From NCBI RefSeq assembly GCF_018991925.1, contig NW_024720711.1, positions 2,166,940 through 2,230,939 of the forward strand: 64,000 nt of DNA, in the 5' to 3' direction. Origin of the DNA: Homarus americanus (Eukaryota > Arthropoda > Malacostraca > Decapoda > Nephropidae). The notes under the pieces were generated by a model. It had not been told where the DNA came from. It made no database searches and saw nothing but the letters and a program-made list of their open reading frames with translations. Below are positions 48,005 to 61,430 of this stretch, piece after piece (position 1 is the stretch's first letter; each line of letters begins with the position of its first letter). A program made the translations under genes and the position numbers.

Positions 48005-48490
48005 CAGTGTAGTGTTGCCTCAGTGTACTTGGCCTCGGTGTTAATGACCTCAGTGTACGTGACCTTAGTGTTTGTGGTCTCAGTGTAGGTGGTGCCTCAG
48101 TGTACTTGGTGCCTCAGTGTACGTGACCTTAGTGTTTGTCGTTCAGTGTAGGTGGTGTCAGTACTTGTGCCTCAGTGTACGTGACCTAGTGTTTGTGGTC
48201 TCAGTGTAGGTGGTGCCTGCAGTGTACTTGGTGCCTCAGTGTACGTGACCTTAGTGTTTGTGGTCTCAGTGTAGGTGGTGCCTCAGTGTACTTGGTGCCT
48301 CAGTGTACGTGACCTTAGTGTTTGTGGTCTCAGTGTAGGTGGTGCAGCAGTGTACTTGGTGCCTCAGTGTACGTGGTGTCTCAATATACTTGGCTTCAGT
48401 GTTAATGGTCTCAATGTACGTGACCTTACTGTTTGTGGTCTCAGTGTACGTGATGCCTCAATGTACGTGTCAGTGTACATGTGACTGTAC
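48005..48490. repeat. higher-order minisatellite of CAGTGTACGTGNCCT words
   Basis: Monomers of 14 to 18 bases (CAGTGTACGTGACCTTAG, TGTTTGTGGTCT, CAGTGTAGGTGGTGCCT, CAGTGTACTTGGTGCCT) are ordered into a unit of about 64 bases that repeats about five times. Confidence 0.9.
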
Positions 48491-48524
48491 GTGGTGAGAT
48501 CATTCCTCGTTATGGTGTAATGTA

Positions 48525-48672
48525 CTGACGTGGTGGAGATAACGTGGTGGAGATAATGTGGTGGAAATAACGTGGTGGAGATAACGTGGTGGATATAACG
48601 TGGTGGATATAACGTGGTGGAGATAACGTGGTGGATATAACGTGGTGGAGAGAATGTGGTGGAGATAATGTA
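48525..48672. repeat. 14-bp AACGTGGTGGAGAT minisatellite
   Basis: About ten copies, with GATATA/GAGATA and AATG/AACG variants. Confidence 0.93.
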
Positions 48673-49470
48673 GCGGCGATGGTTCCAGTAATTACAGTAA
48701 GTGATGATGCATATATAAAGAAAGTTAAAAAAATCTGTATAATTCGGACTATAATTTAAAGGATAATATTCTACTGTATTGTATAATTAAAAGGATAACT
48801 TACACCATTATTGTATTTTAATGTTAAATGAGATATATTACTATTGTTTTATATATTTCTTCTATTAAATTAAGTTGTAAATATTTTTTTTTCTATTAAT
48901 GAAATTATGTTTTTTTTTCTATTTAAATTAATAGATAATGTTAATAGGATAAATTAACACACATAATTATTCTGTAAGTTAATTGAATCACCCTGTTATT
49001 GTAATGTGATGGTAAGCTAGTTAAGGTCGGGTTTCAGCGTAGTTTTGAACATCTGTCCACGAATAAAGAACATCTGTCCACGAATAAAGATCATCTGTCC
49101 GTGAATAAAGAACGTCTGTCCACTAATAAAAAAGAACTTCTGTCCACGAATAAAGATCATTTGTCCGTGAATAAAGAACTTGAATATTTATCAAGTGAAT
49201 TCTTTATGATATTTTCGTTGCTTTTACCACCACAAGTCGAGGAGTCTTTGCTAATGTGGAGAAGCGCCGCGCCAAGTCCAAAAGTTTACCGTAAAAGCTG
49301 GGATTTTTGGCGTGTTGGCGCGTGTCGGGTTAGCTTAAGAAAGTCTGGTTGGTGAAAGTTGAATTTTTACACCAGCAGGGGCAGGGGGGGGTAGGGGTGG
49401 CGGGAGGACCGCCAAGTTGGGGGGGTGGAGTCTCTTGAGAATGAGACCAAGGTGATGTAGGGTTCTGATC
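48673..49470. other. unannotated DNA with a CATCTGTCCACGAATAAAGA repeat
   Basis: Six or so copies of the 20-bp unit lie at 49050-49190. The 84-codon plus-strand frame over it has no recognisable features. AT-rich before, GC-rich after 49250. Confidence 0.6.
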
Positions 49471-49471
49471 T

Positions 49472-49532
<61 letters not shown>

Positions 49533-49885
49533 TTTTCTATGCTGATTTGCTTAACTTTTCTTTCTTTACATTATTCCTTCCACCTCCCATCCTTTCCTTT
49601 CTTTCATTTCCTTCCCCAATCCATCTCTTTCACACTCTTTCATTATTACTTTCGTTTTCAATATTTCTTCATTTCTTTCACCACCTCTCATATCCTAGCT
49701 CCTCCAAACTGATGATAATTGATCTTTCCATCCTCCTTCTCTTTTTATCCCCCTCTCTCAGTCCTCTCTTTCTCTTCCTCTTTCAATAACTATTTCCCTC
49801 CCACTCTCTCATTCTCTCTAACTCCTCTCCTTTCTTCTCTCTCTCTCTCTTCCTGCCTCTTTCTCTCACTCCCTCCTCTCTCTGC
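49471..49885. repeat. (GT)n followed by CT-rich tract
   Basis: GT run at 49473-49531 and pyrimidine-rich DNA at 49560-49885. Confidence 0.9.
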
Positions 49886-49887
49886 TA

Positions 49888-50147
49888 ACTTATCCTATCC
49901 TAATTTAACCAAACCTATCCTAACGTAACGTAAAGTAACCTCTCCTATCCTATCATAACCTAACCTAAGCCTAGCCGAGCCTTACGCTAATCAAACCTAA
50001 TCTAGCTTAACGGAACAACGTACCCTAAACCAACCTAACTTAAAGCTAACTTAACCTAACCTCACCTAACCTAACCTAACCCCTAGGTACGGTTAAGGTG
50101 GATAATCATCAGGTGAAATATGCTGGGGGGTTAATCTTCAGGTGATC
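49888..50147. mobile_element. foldback element, copy K (right arm complete)
   Basis: A CCTAA/TAACGTAA core from 49893 to 50085, then AAGGTGGATAATCATCAGGT, GAAATATGCTGGGG and TTAATCTTCAGGTGATC. The right arm has the inner and outer units. The left arm is lost or merged into the CT tract. Confidence 0.7.
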
Positions 50148-50562
50148 AATATTTATTTTTCATCTGATACGAGTATTCATGGCAGGTTTAATTGTTTTAA
50201 TCATGAAGCGATTTAATTAATTAAATAAATATCCTACAAACGGATACAAACCCAACCCTACAAACAGTTACCATGGCGGAGTGAATAACCAACTTAGTGA
50301 CTGACGCTGTTACTGCAAAATATTGTAGTCACCCCTGGAGACTGTCTCATGTGACCCCTGGAGACTGTCTCATGTGGCCCCTGGAGACTGTCTCATGTGA
50401 CCTGTGTATGGTCATTGCGTGAACCGTTACCATGGCAACACTTGGTGGTCAATTTTGGCGGAATTGGCACCAAAAGTTTATCATGCGGACATTATCACAC
50501 GTTGATTAAAGTTATCAAGTTTGGTCTAAATCCGCAGACCCATCCTCTATTTATGGGCGACG

Positions 50563-50594
<32 letters not shown>

Positions 50595-50800
50595 CAGACA
50601 GACAGGACCGAAAACATTAGCTGTCGCAAAGTTGCCAGCTGGGTAATGAAGGTGTGAACTTCTATACATAGTTCATCTAACATGTGTGTATGTATGTGTG
50701 TGTGAGGTCAAAGGTCAGAGGTATTAGACCGAGCGTCAATTAGGTCTGAGTAAATACTGAAGGAGTGAAGAGCAGTAATGGAGGGAGTGTGAGGTATATG
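50148..50800. other. unannotated DNA with a short triplication and CAGA run
   Basis: CCCCTGGAGACTGTCTCATG is repeated three times at 50333-50400, and CAGACAGA words lie at 50567-50607. No gene. Confidence 0.6.
50705..50717 (+). promoter_or_regulatory. perfect DR1 nuclear-receptor motif AGGTCAAAGGTCA
   Basis: Two AGGTCA half-sites separated by one A, the consensus DR1 bound by RXR/HNF4-type receptors. It stands alone in non-coding DNA. Function is unknown. Confidence 0.35.
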
Positions 50801-50801
50801 T

Positions 50802-50862
<61 letters not shown>

Positions 50863-51720
50863 CACAAAGGACTCCAGGAGTAAATGTAAGTGTGTGAGCG
50901 TCTTAAGGCACCTCCTCACTCATCGAGATTACTTCCATTCTGACCTGGACGACACCTGACACACCTGACATACTTCTGACACACACACACACACACACAC
51001 ACACACATTTCTGACACACACTTGACAAACTGACATCTCTGACAAACGGTTTTTTTTACAAGTTTTTTCAATTATTTTTTTTTTTTACAATTTATGTTTC
51101 TTCAATGTGTGTATTTTTTTCTTAGTCCAGTGGGTTTAATTTACACGTATTTTTATCCATTTTTTTACACTTTCTATTTTTAGGGGTCAAAGTTTTAATA
51201 AATTTAATGTTACTCTCATGTTGTTTTTTTTACATATGTTTTCCCTTTTTATCACGTCTTTTCCCCCTATTTCTTTTTTTACACATACATTAATCATGAT
51301 TTCTTTTACACATAACTTTTATTATCATTGTTTTACACTTGATGGTTTACGCTTCTATTGTCTATCATTTATCGAGAGTTTCTATTTATAATTTGTACTT
51401 TATTTTTATCATAGTCTTAGGTTCTTTTTGCCTCCGTTTTCTTTGTTTTCTTCCACCATATTTATCAAGGTTTACTTCACATTTTTTTTCTTTATCTATC
51501 AAGGTTTTCCTCTTCTTTCTCATAACACACACAGACATACGTACATCTTCTTGCTAAACACTGCAAAACACACACACACACACCCTTCTGGAATACATAC
51601 ATACACACACGCACACACCTTCCTGGTAAACACACACAGACACACCTTCCTGGAAAACACAAACACAAACACACACACACACACACACACATACAAAGAC
51701 TATGTCACCACTTACCAGAC
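50801..51720. repeat. (CA)n tracts, T-rich DNA and a CACACCTTCCTGG repeat
   Basis: CA runs at 50804-50859 and 50984-51006. T-rich DNA with TTTTTTACA words at 51045-51330. CACACACA with CTTCCTGG(T/A)AAA at 51565-51695, repeated about three times. Confidence 0.8.
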
Positions 51721-52080
51721 ATAAGCTTTTAAGAAGTGATTTTGTGTACCGGTATGTTTCAGATTAGAGAGCGAGAGAGAGAGAGAGAGAGAGAGAGATT
51801 GTGTGTGTCAGTTTCCTGGAAAGATGAGAGAGAGAAAATACAGAGAAGGGCTAAAATTTATAAGTACAAGAAATGTACAATTATTTAATCATCAATATCG
51901 TTCTTCTACACTTTACCCGACAAATATTTTACCCAAAGGAAAGTTTAACCCCAAAAATGTTTTCCCCAAGAAACGTATTTCACACCAAATGTTTTACCCA
52001 ACAAACGTTTTGCCAACCAAACGTATCACAGTTCAGGACAACAACACCGCCCCTCATCCTCTCTGACAACTCGATAAATA
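51721..52080. other. GA run and degenerate ACCCAACAAATGTTTT repeat
   Basis: GA microsatellite at 51771-51799. At 51915-52025 related phrases ACCCGACAAATATTTT, CCCCAAAAATGTTTT and ACCCAACAAACGTTTT form a degenerate short tandem repeat. Confidence 0.6.
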
Positions 52081-52084
52081 CTTC

Positions 52085-52450
52085 ACCATAGATGTGTTCT
52101 TCCTGTACCAGCCGCACTGTTGACGCCACACTATAACACCACACTCAACCATACTGTTGACGCCACACTATAACATCACACTCAACCATACTGTTGACGC
52201 CACACTATAACACCACACTCAACCATGCTGTTGAACGCCACACTGAGCCACACTATAACACTACACCCAACCACGCTGTTGACGCCACATTGAGCCACAC
52301 TGTAACACCACACTCAACCATGCTGTTGACGCTACACTGAGCCACACTGTAGACGCCACACTATGATACCACACTCAACCATGATGTTGACGTCACACTG
52401 AGCCACACCGTTGACGCCACACTAAGCCACACTGTTAACACCACACTCAG
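52085..52450. repeat. minisatellite of CACACTCAACCATACTGTTGACGC units
   Basis: A unit of about 37 to 50 bases (CCACACTATAACACCACACT then CAACCATACTGTTGACG), with GAGCCACACTG insertions, repeated about eight times. Confidence 0.9.
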
Positions 52451-52534
52451 CAACCTTAACTTGACACCAGATTCGTTCTGGAGGATTAGCGAATCACACT
52501 CTACTCCTGGGTTATGGTACGGCCTCGCTGAGCC

Positions 52535-52540
52535 TGGTTG

Positions 52541-52576
<36 letters not shown>

Positions 52577-52832
52577 CTATGACTGTCTATATTTAAAGTT
52601 GAAACATCTCTCTTACCTATATGTGTGTGTTAAGTTAGGTTAGATTAGGTTTGTTATGTTATGTTAAGTTATGTTATATCATGTTAAGTTATGTTATATC
52701 ATGTTATGTTATGTTATATCATGTTATGTTATGTTATATCATGTTATGTTATGTGATGTTAAATTAATTTAAGTTAACGTTAGGAAGTTTAATCAACAGG
52801 TGAAATAAGCTGTGGTGTGTAATCTTCAGGTA
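52535..52832. mobile_element. (GT)n and foldback element copy L
   Basis: GT run at 52542-52572. TTAGG, TTATGTTATATCATG words (a 20-base repeat, about four copies) at 52635-52760. Right arm AAGTTTAATCAACAGGTGAA, ATAAGCTGTGG and GTAATCTTCAGGTAAT to 52830. The left arm is absent. Confidence 0.65.
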
Positions 52833-53817
52833 ATAAAAAAAAAGACATTTACCTAACAGTGAAATCTCGACACAGGTGAGAATTTCCCATTAGTCAAATA
52901 CGACTCAGGTGAGGACATGACCTGTGACGTAATGCAGGTTATAAATTCAAGCATCCTGGAAATTGTTTGTGTCCAGCTGAATTCATTTACATATACCATA
53001 ATTTAGGTATTACTCTCAGGATCTCTAATAATTCATGTCTATGTAATGTATACCTGGTAATTCTTGTCCTACCTGGTGTAATTATTTCACAGGTATTTCA
53101 ATTAGTGAGGTTGTGGTGTTTTGATGCAGTGTTACCTGGGTGTCATAAAGAGAGGTACATTTGTCTCATGAATTATTTACCACATTTTCCCCTCACCCTC
53201 CTCCCCCACCCTTCCCCTCATCCTACCTCACACCTCTTCCCTTGACCATCCCTCCTCATATCCCCTTTCCCCCTCACTCTCATATATATACCCTTACTTT
53301 TCCTCACAACTCCCCTCACTCACACTTCCCATTTCCCTCTCCATTATACCTCCCTTCAAGCTTACCTCATACCTACCCTTCGTCCCCTCTTATACCTTCC
53401 CCACAAATCTCTTCTTATCTTCCTCCCTCATACTTCCCCTCATCCTCCCTCACACCTCCCCTCACACCTCCCCTCACACCCCCTGTTGTCTCACTGCATT
53501 GTTTATACCTTGCCGGCGGCCACTGGGGGGAGGGGTGAGGGCCTTCAAAGCGAGCCGCCACACTCCCCCCCCTCACATCAACAAACTGAAAGTCTCACCT
53601 CCCCCAGTAAAATTCCTCCTCCTCGTCACACTTCAAAACTCGTATGAAAAAAAAAAAAAATTCTCTTTTTTTTTTAATTTTTCTGATTTACAGGTAATGA
53701 GAACTGTTAATTACTTCCTATTACACAGGTATTTTTTTTATCAGGTGTCATATCTCACAGAGGTTAATGAAGGTGTGAATGACTTTGTGTTTATGTGTAC
53801 TTATTACCTATATAGTG

Positions 53818-53876
<59 letters not shown>

Positions 53877-54060
53877 CCCATTGGTAATTTCTAAAGTATA
53901 TATAGCTGGTGTATCTTGTGTTAGGTTAGGTTAGGTTGTGTTGTGTTAGGTTTGGTTAGATTAGGTTAGGTCAGGTCACTTAAGGTTAAGCTATATTAGG
54001 TTAGGTTAGGTTCAGTTACTGTAGGTTAGGTTAGGTTAGGTTTGTGAGGATCAACAACTG
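52833..54060. other. non-coding DNA with CT-rich tract, (GT)n and GGTTA tract
   Basis: C/T-rich at 53180-53490 (CTCACACCTCCC words), a GC-rich patch at 53510-53560, GT run at 53819-53873 and GGTTA words at 53920-54045. No gene supported. Confidence 0.65.
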
Positions 54061-54187
54061 TCTATGATGCTAAATAATAAAATACAAATATAATACAGTC
54101 TTAAGAAACAAAAACAAACACACAAATAAAAAAAATCATAAAAATCTAGAAAGCCAAAGAATAAATCATTAATATTCTCAATGTAAA

Positions 54188-54229
<42 letters not shown>

Positions 54230-54370
54230 TAAATAAATATATTACAACGATATTAAGCAAAAACAATGAACAAATACACAAACAAGACAATACAAACATA
54301 ATTTCCTGTCTGCCTCTGATATCACAAACAGAACACAAACACGTGGTAATAAAAAAGCATTGTCTGGATT
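54061..54370. other. A-rich DNA with (AAAT)n
   Basis: AAAT tetramers at about 54200-54238. Otherwise nothing recognised. Confidence 0.6.
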
Positions 54371-54375
54371 ATGTC

Positions 54376-54652
54376 TGGCTTTGACATCTGTATATCTGGC
54401 CGTGATACCTGTATACAGACACCTGTATATTTGGCCCTGACACCTGTATATTTGACTCTGACACCTGTATATCTCACCCTGACACCTGTATATCTGGCCC
54501 TGACACCTGTATATCTCACTCTAACACCTGTATATATCACTCTGACACCTGTATATCTCACCCTGACACCTGTATATCTGGCCCTGACACCTGTATACAG
54601 ACACCTATATATCTGGTTCTGACACCTGTATGTTTAGCTGTGACGCCTGTAC
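54376..54652. repeat. 21-bp TGACACCTGTATATCTGGCCC minisatellite
   Basis: About 13 copies of a 21-base unit (TGACACCTGTATATCTGGCC plus C), with TCACTC, TTTGAC and ACAGAC variants. The regular Thr-Pro-Val-Tyr-Leu frame is a by-product of a period divisible by three. Confidence 0.95.
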
Positions 54653-54706
54653 AACAGCAACAACAAAAACAACAATAATAATAATAACAATAATACTACT
54701 ACTACC

Positions 54707-54743
<37 letters not shown>

Positions 54744-55005
54744 TGACAGGTCCACACACAAGATTTTCTGAGAATACACAAGCATTAATGACACTACAAC
54801 AATATTAACACTACTAAACATTTACGACACACTCTGTCTTGTGTCATAAAGGTGTGCCAGGAGAATGATACCGCCAAAAATTATCCATCCTTATGACAGA
54901 TTATGACACTTTCTAACCCTGTGACAGATTATGACACTTTCTAACCCTGTGACAGATTATGACACTTTCTAACCCTGTGACAGATTATGACACTTTCCTA
55001 GCTCC
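54653..55005. repeat. ACA/ATA triplets and a 28-bp repeat
   Basis: AAC/AAT triplet tracts at 54655-54742. CCTGTGACAGATTATGACAC then TTTCTAAC is repeated four times at 54885-54996. Confidence 0.9.
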
Positions 55006-55415
55006 AGCCCTAATAAACCTTCAAATTAATGGACTCAGGTCTAAATTTTAGGTTAGGATAGGTTAGGTTTGCGTTAGGTTAGTTTAGGTTAAATTAAGTT
55101 AGGTTATATTAAGTTAGGTCAGTTTGGGGTCTTCTTGACAGGACCCTATTGGAATAAGGCACTATTTAAACAAGGGCCTATTAGAATGGAGACTATTGGG
55201 ATCGATAAGCTATTGAGACTCTAGCCCACTATAACTGGAGCCTATTGGAGTAGAGGTCTATTAGCATACGAACCTATTAGAAGTCTGAATTATTAACACT
55301 GTGGACCTATTAACAGTAGACCATTAGTACTGGGACATTATGAGAACTGAGGTCTATTATAACTGTTCCCCATTAGTCCTAGGACCCATTAAGACCGCCC
55401 ATCTCACTCGGCCAT
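55006..55415. repeat. GGTTA tract and degenerate CCTATTAGAA minisatellite
   Basis: GGTTA/TTAAGTTA words at 55050-55125. From 55140 to 55390 degenerate units of about 22 to 28 bases centred on CTATTAGAAT/CTATTGGAGT. Confidence 0.65.
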
Positions 55416-55439
55416 TAGGTCTTTAGCAAATGGGTTTTT

Positions 55440-56130
55440 TGTTGTACACTGTCAGTCGTGAGTTTCCTCTTATCTTGTACAGACTGCGGAAGAACATCAT
55501 TATCAAGAAGTTATACACCGGAGGCCGTCTTTTGAAACACCTCACTTGTGTAAATGTCTTTTACTGAGTGTTCCTCTGTCTAAATGTCTCATGTAAACTA
55601 GTGTAAATGGCTTTTACTGAATGCTTCTGTGCGTGCTAATGTTTCTTTCTTTCAAGCAAATCAGTAAATCTATGTAAAGAACTTATTGGGTGTCCGTGCC
55701 TAACTGTCTCTTCTTTCACGTAAATTTGTGTAAGTGGCTTATATTTTAGTGTTATCTTGGTGTACATGACTCGTCTGTGTGTATCCCGGGAATAGATGGC
55801 TTTCTTTTCACATAACTGTCTAAATGGCCTGTCTTGGATGTAGGTACAGTACCTTCGTGTAAATGGTATATTGTTAAGTGTATAATCTGCTTGAATAACC
55901 CATCCTAAATATACCTTCGATATAACAACGGTCACTTAATGTAGTAATATGATGTGAAGTGGCTATCAGAATGAACCCAAATGTGAACAGCTTTTCTAAA
56001 TATTCCTCTGTGTAAACAACTTTTCCTACAAGAACATCTGGTGTAAATAACATTTCCTCCAAGAACATGATATAAAAACTTTTCAGGATTTAAGTGAGTG
56101 AAAATGACCCTTATAAGTATACTATTACTT
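55440..56130. repeat. degenerate minisatellite of GTGTAAATGGCTTTT words
   Basis: Phrases such as GTGTAAATGTCTTTTACTGA, GTTCCTCTGTCTAAATG and TGTAAATGGCTT recur at roughly 30 to 50-base spacing throughout, heavily decayed. The 99-codon minus-strand frame is not convincing. Confidence 0.65.
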
Positions 56131-56159
56131 AAATGGCTTTCCCTAATGCACTTTCCTTT

Positions 56160-57095
<936 letters not shown>

Positions 57096-57125
57096 GTATG
57101 TGGTGGTTTCATGCTAAGTTATCGC

Positions 57126-57225
57126 NNNNNNNNNNNNNNNNNNNNNNNNNNNNNNNNNNNNNNNNNNNNNNNNNNNNNNNNNNNNNNNNNNNNNNNNNNN
57201 NNNNNNNNNNNNNNNNNNNNNNNNN
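57126..57225. other. assembly gap of exactly 100 N
   Basis: One hundred undetermined bases, the conventional size for a join of unknown length. Its right border lies in the scrambled part of the 36-bp satellite. Confidence 1.
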
Positions 57226-60200
57226 CTCTGTGTCATTGTGATGCAGGAGGAGATATGTTGATGCCTCGTACTGTCGGTATTATATGTTACCACCGTACTT
57301 GGGAGGAGAGTAAGCTGATACCGTTCTGTACTTACTGTGATGGCAGAGATGTTTATACCGTGCTTGTCAGATACAGGAGATATTGACGTTCCCAGCCTCA
57401 TCGTGATACAGAGATAAGCTTCGAGTTCCCCCCTACTTGTCAGGATAGAAGTGAGATAAGCTTTATCGCTCTCCCTGTACTTGTCAGCATGAGATAGCTT
57501 GATGCTCTCATCGCAGTCGTGCGCTATATATATATAAGTTTGACGTTCTGTACTATTTTCGTGTGATTACAGGAGTATGTTTACGCCCGTACTTGTCAGG
57601 ACAGCAGTGAGATAAGTACGGTACTTGCCTTTTCCAGATGGACAGTGAAATAAGCTGACGTTCTGTAATTTGGTTAAAGATGCAGAAAGATGTTTTGACG
57701 TTCCCGTGTCATCGGTATGTTGCAGCCAGTCATTGTCTCTAGTTGTGATAGTGAGAGCAGCGTCTACCGGTCAGACGGCAGAGATATGTTTGACGTTCTC
57801 GTACTGTCAGGCTACGGGGAAGAAATACATTGGGGATAGAGATAAGCCACGGTTCTCAGCCTTGCTCGGTGATGGTTATTATGAGATAAGCTGACGTCTC
57901 TGTGCTTCTGTTCGGTGGATGGCGATGTTTGATTGCCCCTGTACTGGTCAGGATGCAGAAATGTTTAGATGCCCCTGTACTTGTTTTTCCGTGAGGAGAT
58001 AAAGACGTCTCTGTACCATCGCGATGGCAGCCGCCAAGCTTGACGCCCCCGTGTTTTCATCAGGATATATATATAAGTTTAGATTGCCCCGTGCTTCGGT
58101 CAGGATGCAGAGTGTGCAAGTTTATTTGCCTCGTACTGTTTCCAGGATATAGAGATAGCTTTTGATTGCCCCGGTACTTACCGTGGATGCAGGAGAGCGT
58201 TTGACGCTCGTACTTTCAGACAGGAACAAGCCGATGCCTACTGCCTGTGGACAGCAGAGATAAGCTGACGTTCAGGTACTTGTCAGGATACAGGGAGATA
58301 TTGACGTTCTGTGCTTACTCAGATATAGAGGTTTTGACGTTCTAAAATTGAGATAGGAGGTTTTTGACGTCTCTGTACTTCTACTCGGTGATACAGAGAT
58401 AAGCTGACGTTCTGTAAATTTCTGTCAGGATAGAGTGATAAGCTGCATTTGCCCGTACTTTCATTTGCATTATATATGTTTGACGCCTGTACTTGCTGAG
58501 TTCTGTGCTTTCTGTGTGATATGCAGATGTTGACGTTCTGTGCTTCGTCAGGACAGGAGATGTTTTGATGGCTCGAACTCGTCGGTGATGGCGATAAGCT
58601 TGACGTCGTACTACCGTATGTTGCGAGATAGACGCTCGTGCTCGTCGTGGAGAGAGCTGTGGTCAGCCGTACAAAAGAGATAAGACGGCAATACGGCTTC
58701 GTGAGGATGTTTACTGCCCGTGCTCGTTTCAGGATATATGTCGACGTTCTGTACTGTCAGATAGAGATAAGCTGCTCTGTGTACTTATCGGTGGATGCGC
58801 GGTATTGCGTTTACTGCCCGCTCTGGTCATATAGATATATAAGCCATGCCTCGTACTGCATGGTTATGGCAGCGTTTACTGCCCTGTGTACGGTCAGGAT
58901 GGTGGTGATATAGATGGCTATTGCATGGTGAGATAGTGTTGACGCCTCACTCTGTCAGGTATTACAGGTGTCGTTTTGACGCTTCGGTACCGGTCAGGAG
59001 CTTTTGCGGCGATGTTTGACGCTCGGTACTGCCGGCAGCGGATGGCGCTTTATTCTACTTACCAGATGGCGATGGCGCATTACCGGTACTGTCGTGGAGG
59101 TGCCGTTTTGATGCCTGTGCCGTGCCGTTGCTGCAGAGTGGCGTTTTACGCCTCGTACGCACAGATAAGATACCTTTGTCAGACAGTTAGTGAGATAAGC
59201 TGACGTTCCCCGTACTACAGATAAGCTGATGCCCCAAAATACTGTGGACAGCAGGAGACAGCCGACGTCACTGTGATACAGGAGCGGTTTCGCTGACGTT
59301 CTGCAATTGTCGGTGCGTTATATATATTGTTTTGATACCGTACTTGTCAGGATACATAGTTTACGTTTCAGCCTACCGCATACAGTGAGAGAGATGGCTG
59401 ACGTTCTCAAAATGCCTGGTGATGGCAGGAAACAGTTTGACGCCCTACCTGTCAGGATATGAGAGAATGCCCTTTCGATAGAAGCTTCGCTGGGATGCCA
59501 GATAGAGTTACATGTTCACTTCTGTCAGGATACAGTATATATAAGTTTTACGCCCGCAATTTGCCTGTGACGGCAGCCGCTTCGACGCCCGTGCCGGTCG
59601 CGATACAGGAGATAAGTTGACTTGCAATTTGTCAGGATGCAGAGATAAAGTTTGACGCCCGTGTTTCTGTCGCATTTTATATATAGTTTATCGTCTCTGT
59701 ACTGTCAGTAAGATGGTGAAATTTGTGTTTACGTCTTGTACGTCGGTACGGCAGGAGATAAGCTGACGTTCTGTACTCTGTCAGACATAGCAGCCAAGCT
59801 GACGTTCTGCAAAGCTCGGCGTCAGGATACAGGAGATAAGCGATCGCCGGAGCCGGTTTCAGACATGGAGATAAGCTGACGTTCTGTACGGGTCGCGATG
59901 GCGAGAGATAAGCTTTACTGCCCGGTACTGCTCCATTTATATTACCGACGGTGCTTCTTCAGTACGGCAGTTTACGCACCGTACCGTCGGCATGTTATAT
60001 ATAGTTTACGTTCTGGTACTTGCTCGGTGGATAGAGGGGAGATACTACCCTCGTACAATACCGCATGCAGGAGATAGTTAGATTACTCTCTATTGTGATA
60101 GATGAGACAGTTTGACGTTCAAAAATACTGCATTTGCGTTTACCGCTCAAAATACCGTGACATTTGGTAGATAAGCCGACGCCCCGTGCCGTAATCGATA

Positions 60201-61430
60201 TTATATATGTTTCGACGTCTCGGTACTGCTCGGTGGATGATATATAGTTTGACGCTCTACCGTTTCCAGATTATATATATACGCGACGTCACCGTCGGAT
60301 GAGAGAGATGGGGTTTACGCCTCGTACTCTGCCTACGCGGCATAAGCTTGACGCCCCAGCTCGTCGCAGGATAGAGGAGATGTTTGACGCCCCTGTACTG
60401 TCGATACAGTATTGCTTAATGCTCGTGCTCTGTCGCGGATGATATAGTTTGATGTTCTGGAACCGGTTCGGTGATACAGGCGGATAGTTTACCTGTACGG
60501 TTTCCGGTGATATAGGATATCGACGTCAGATGAAGGGACTTCCAGATGGCAGCGAAGCCGATGCCCCGTATCGCATCAGACAGGCATAGTTTGACGCTCG
60601 TACTTATCGGTGATGGCGAGGAGATAAAGTTTTACGTCTGTGCCTTGCTCAGACGGTATATAAGCCGACGTTCTGTACCAGATAGAGAGTTGCTGACGTT
60701 CTGCACGGTTCGGATGGTGATTATGTTTAGATTTTCCTGTACTGTCGGTGATGAGTATATGCAATATCGCCTCGTACTGCTGTTATGTTTACTGCCCACG
60801 CCGACAGGAGCTTACGCCCCCTGTGCCACCGGTGAGAGGCTGACGTTCGTACTACCGGTATTGCAGGCACGAAGTTTCGACGCTCCGTACTGGCCGGAGA
60901 TAGTTTACCGTTCTGTACTTTGCCTGGTATGGCGGTAAAATGTTTGACGTTCGTACCGGTTCGCATTTACATATATGTTTACCGCCTCGGAAAATACGTT
61001 ATGTGGTGGCAGCTGACGGTGCAGGCGAGAAGTTGACGTTCTGCAATTTGCTCAGGATAGAGGATAAGCTTGGTTGCCCGTGCTTGCCAAGAGATATAGT
61101 ATTTTCGAGTTCTGTTGGGGATAATACCAGGTAATACCGGTGATGAGGAGATAAGCTGACGTTCTGTAATTTCCATATAGATAGCTTACGCCCCTGTACT
61201 TGCTGTACCCAGCAGATAAAGTCACGCCCTGTACTTGTCGTGGATACAGGAAGCTGACGCTCTGTACTGGTATACAGAAGATAAGCTTGACGCCTCACTG
61301 TCACGATCACAGCAAATATGACGCCCCTGTACTGTCAGGACACAGGAGATAGTCTTACGCTCTGGCAGCCTCCAGGATACAGAAACAAGCTGACGCTCGT
61401 ACTGTCGATACATAAGATTTACGTTCTGTA
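57226..61430. repeat. scrambled 36-bp satellite
   Basis: Recognisable fragments of the downstream unit (ATAAGCTGACGTTCTGTACT, TGTCAGGATACAGGAGA) occur everywhere but few full units survive. Corrupted words recur many times: TTTGACGCC, TGCCCGTACT, ATATATAAGTTT, GATGTTTTGACG. The disorder is strongest near the gap and falls off near 61400. Short frames here are meaningless. Confidence 0.85.

Noticed and set aside
55636..56068. 99- and 64-residue frames on the minus strand with ordinary amino-acid composition
   Set aside because: They overlie a decayed minisatellite with the GTGTAAATGGC phrase. No domain is recognised.
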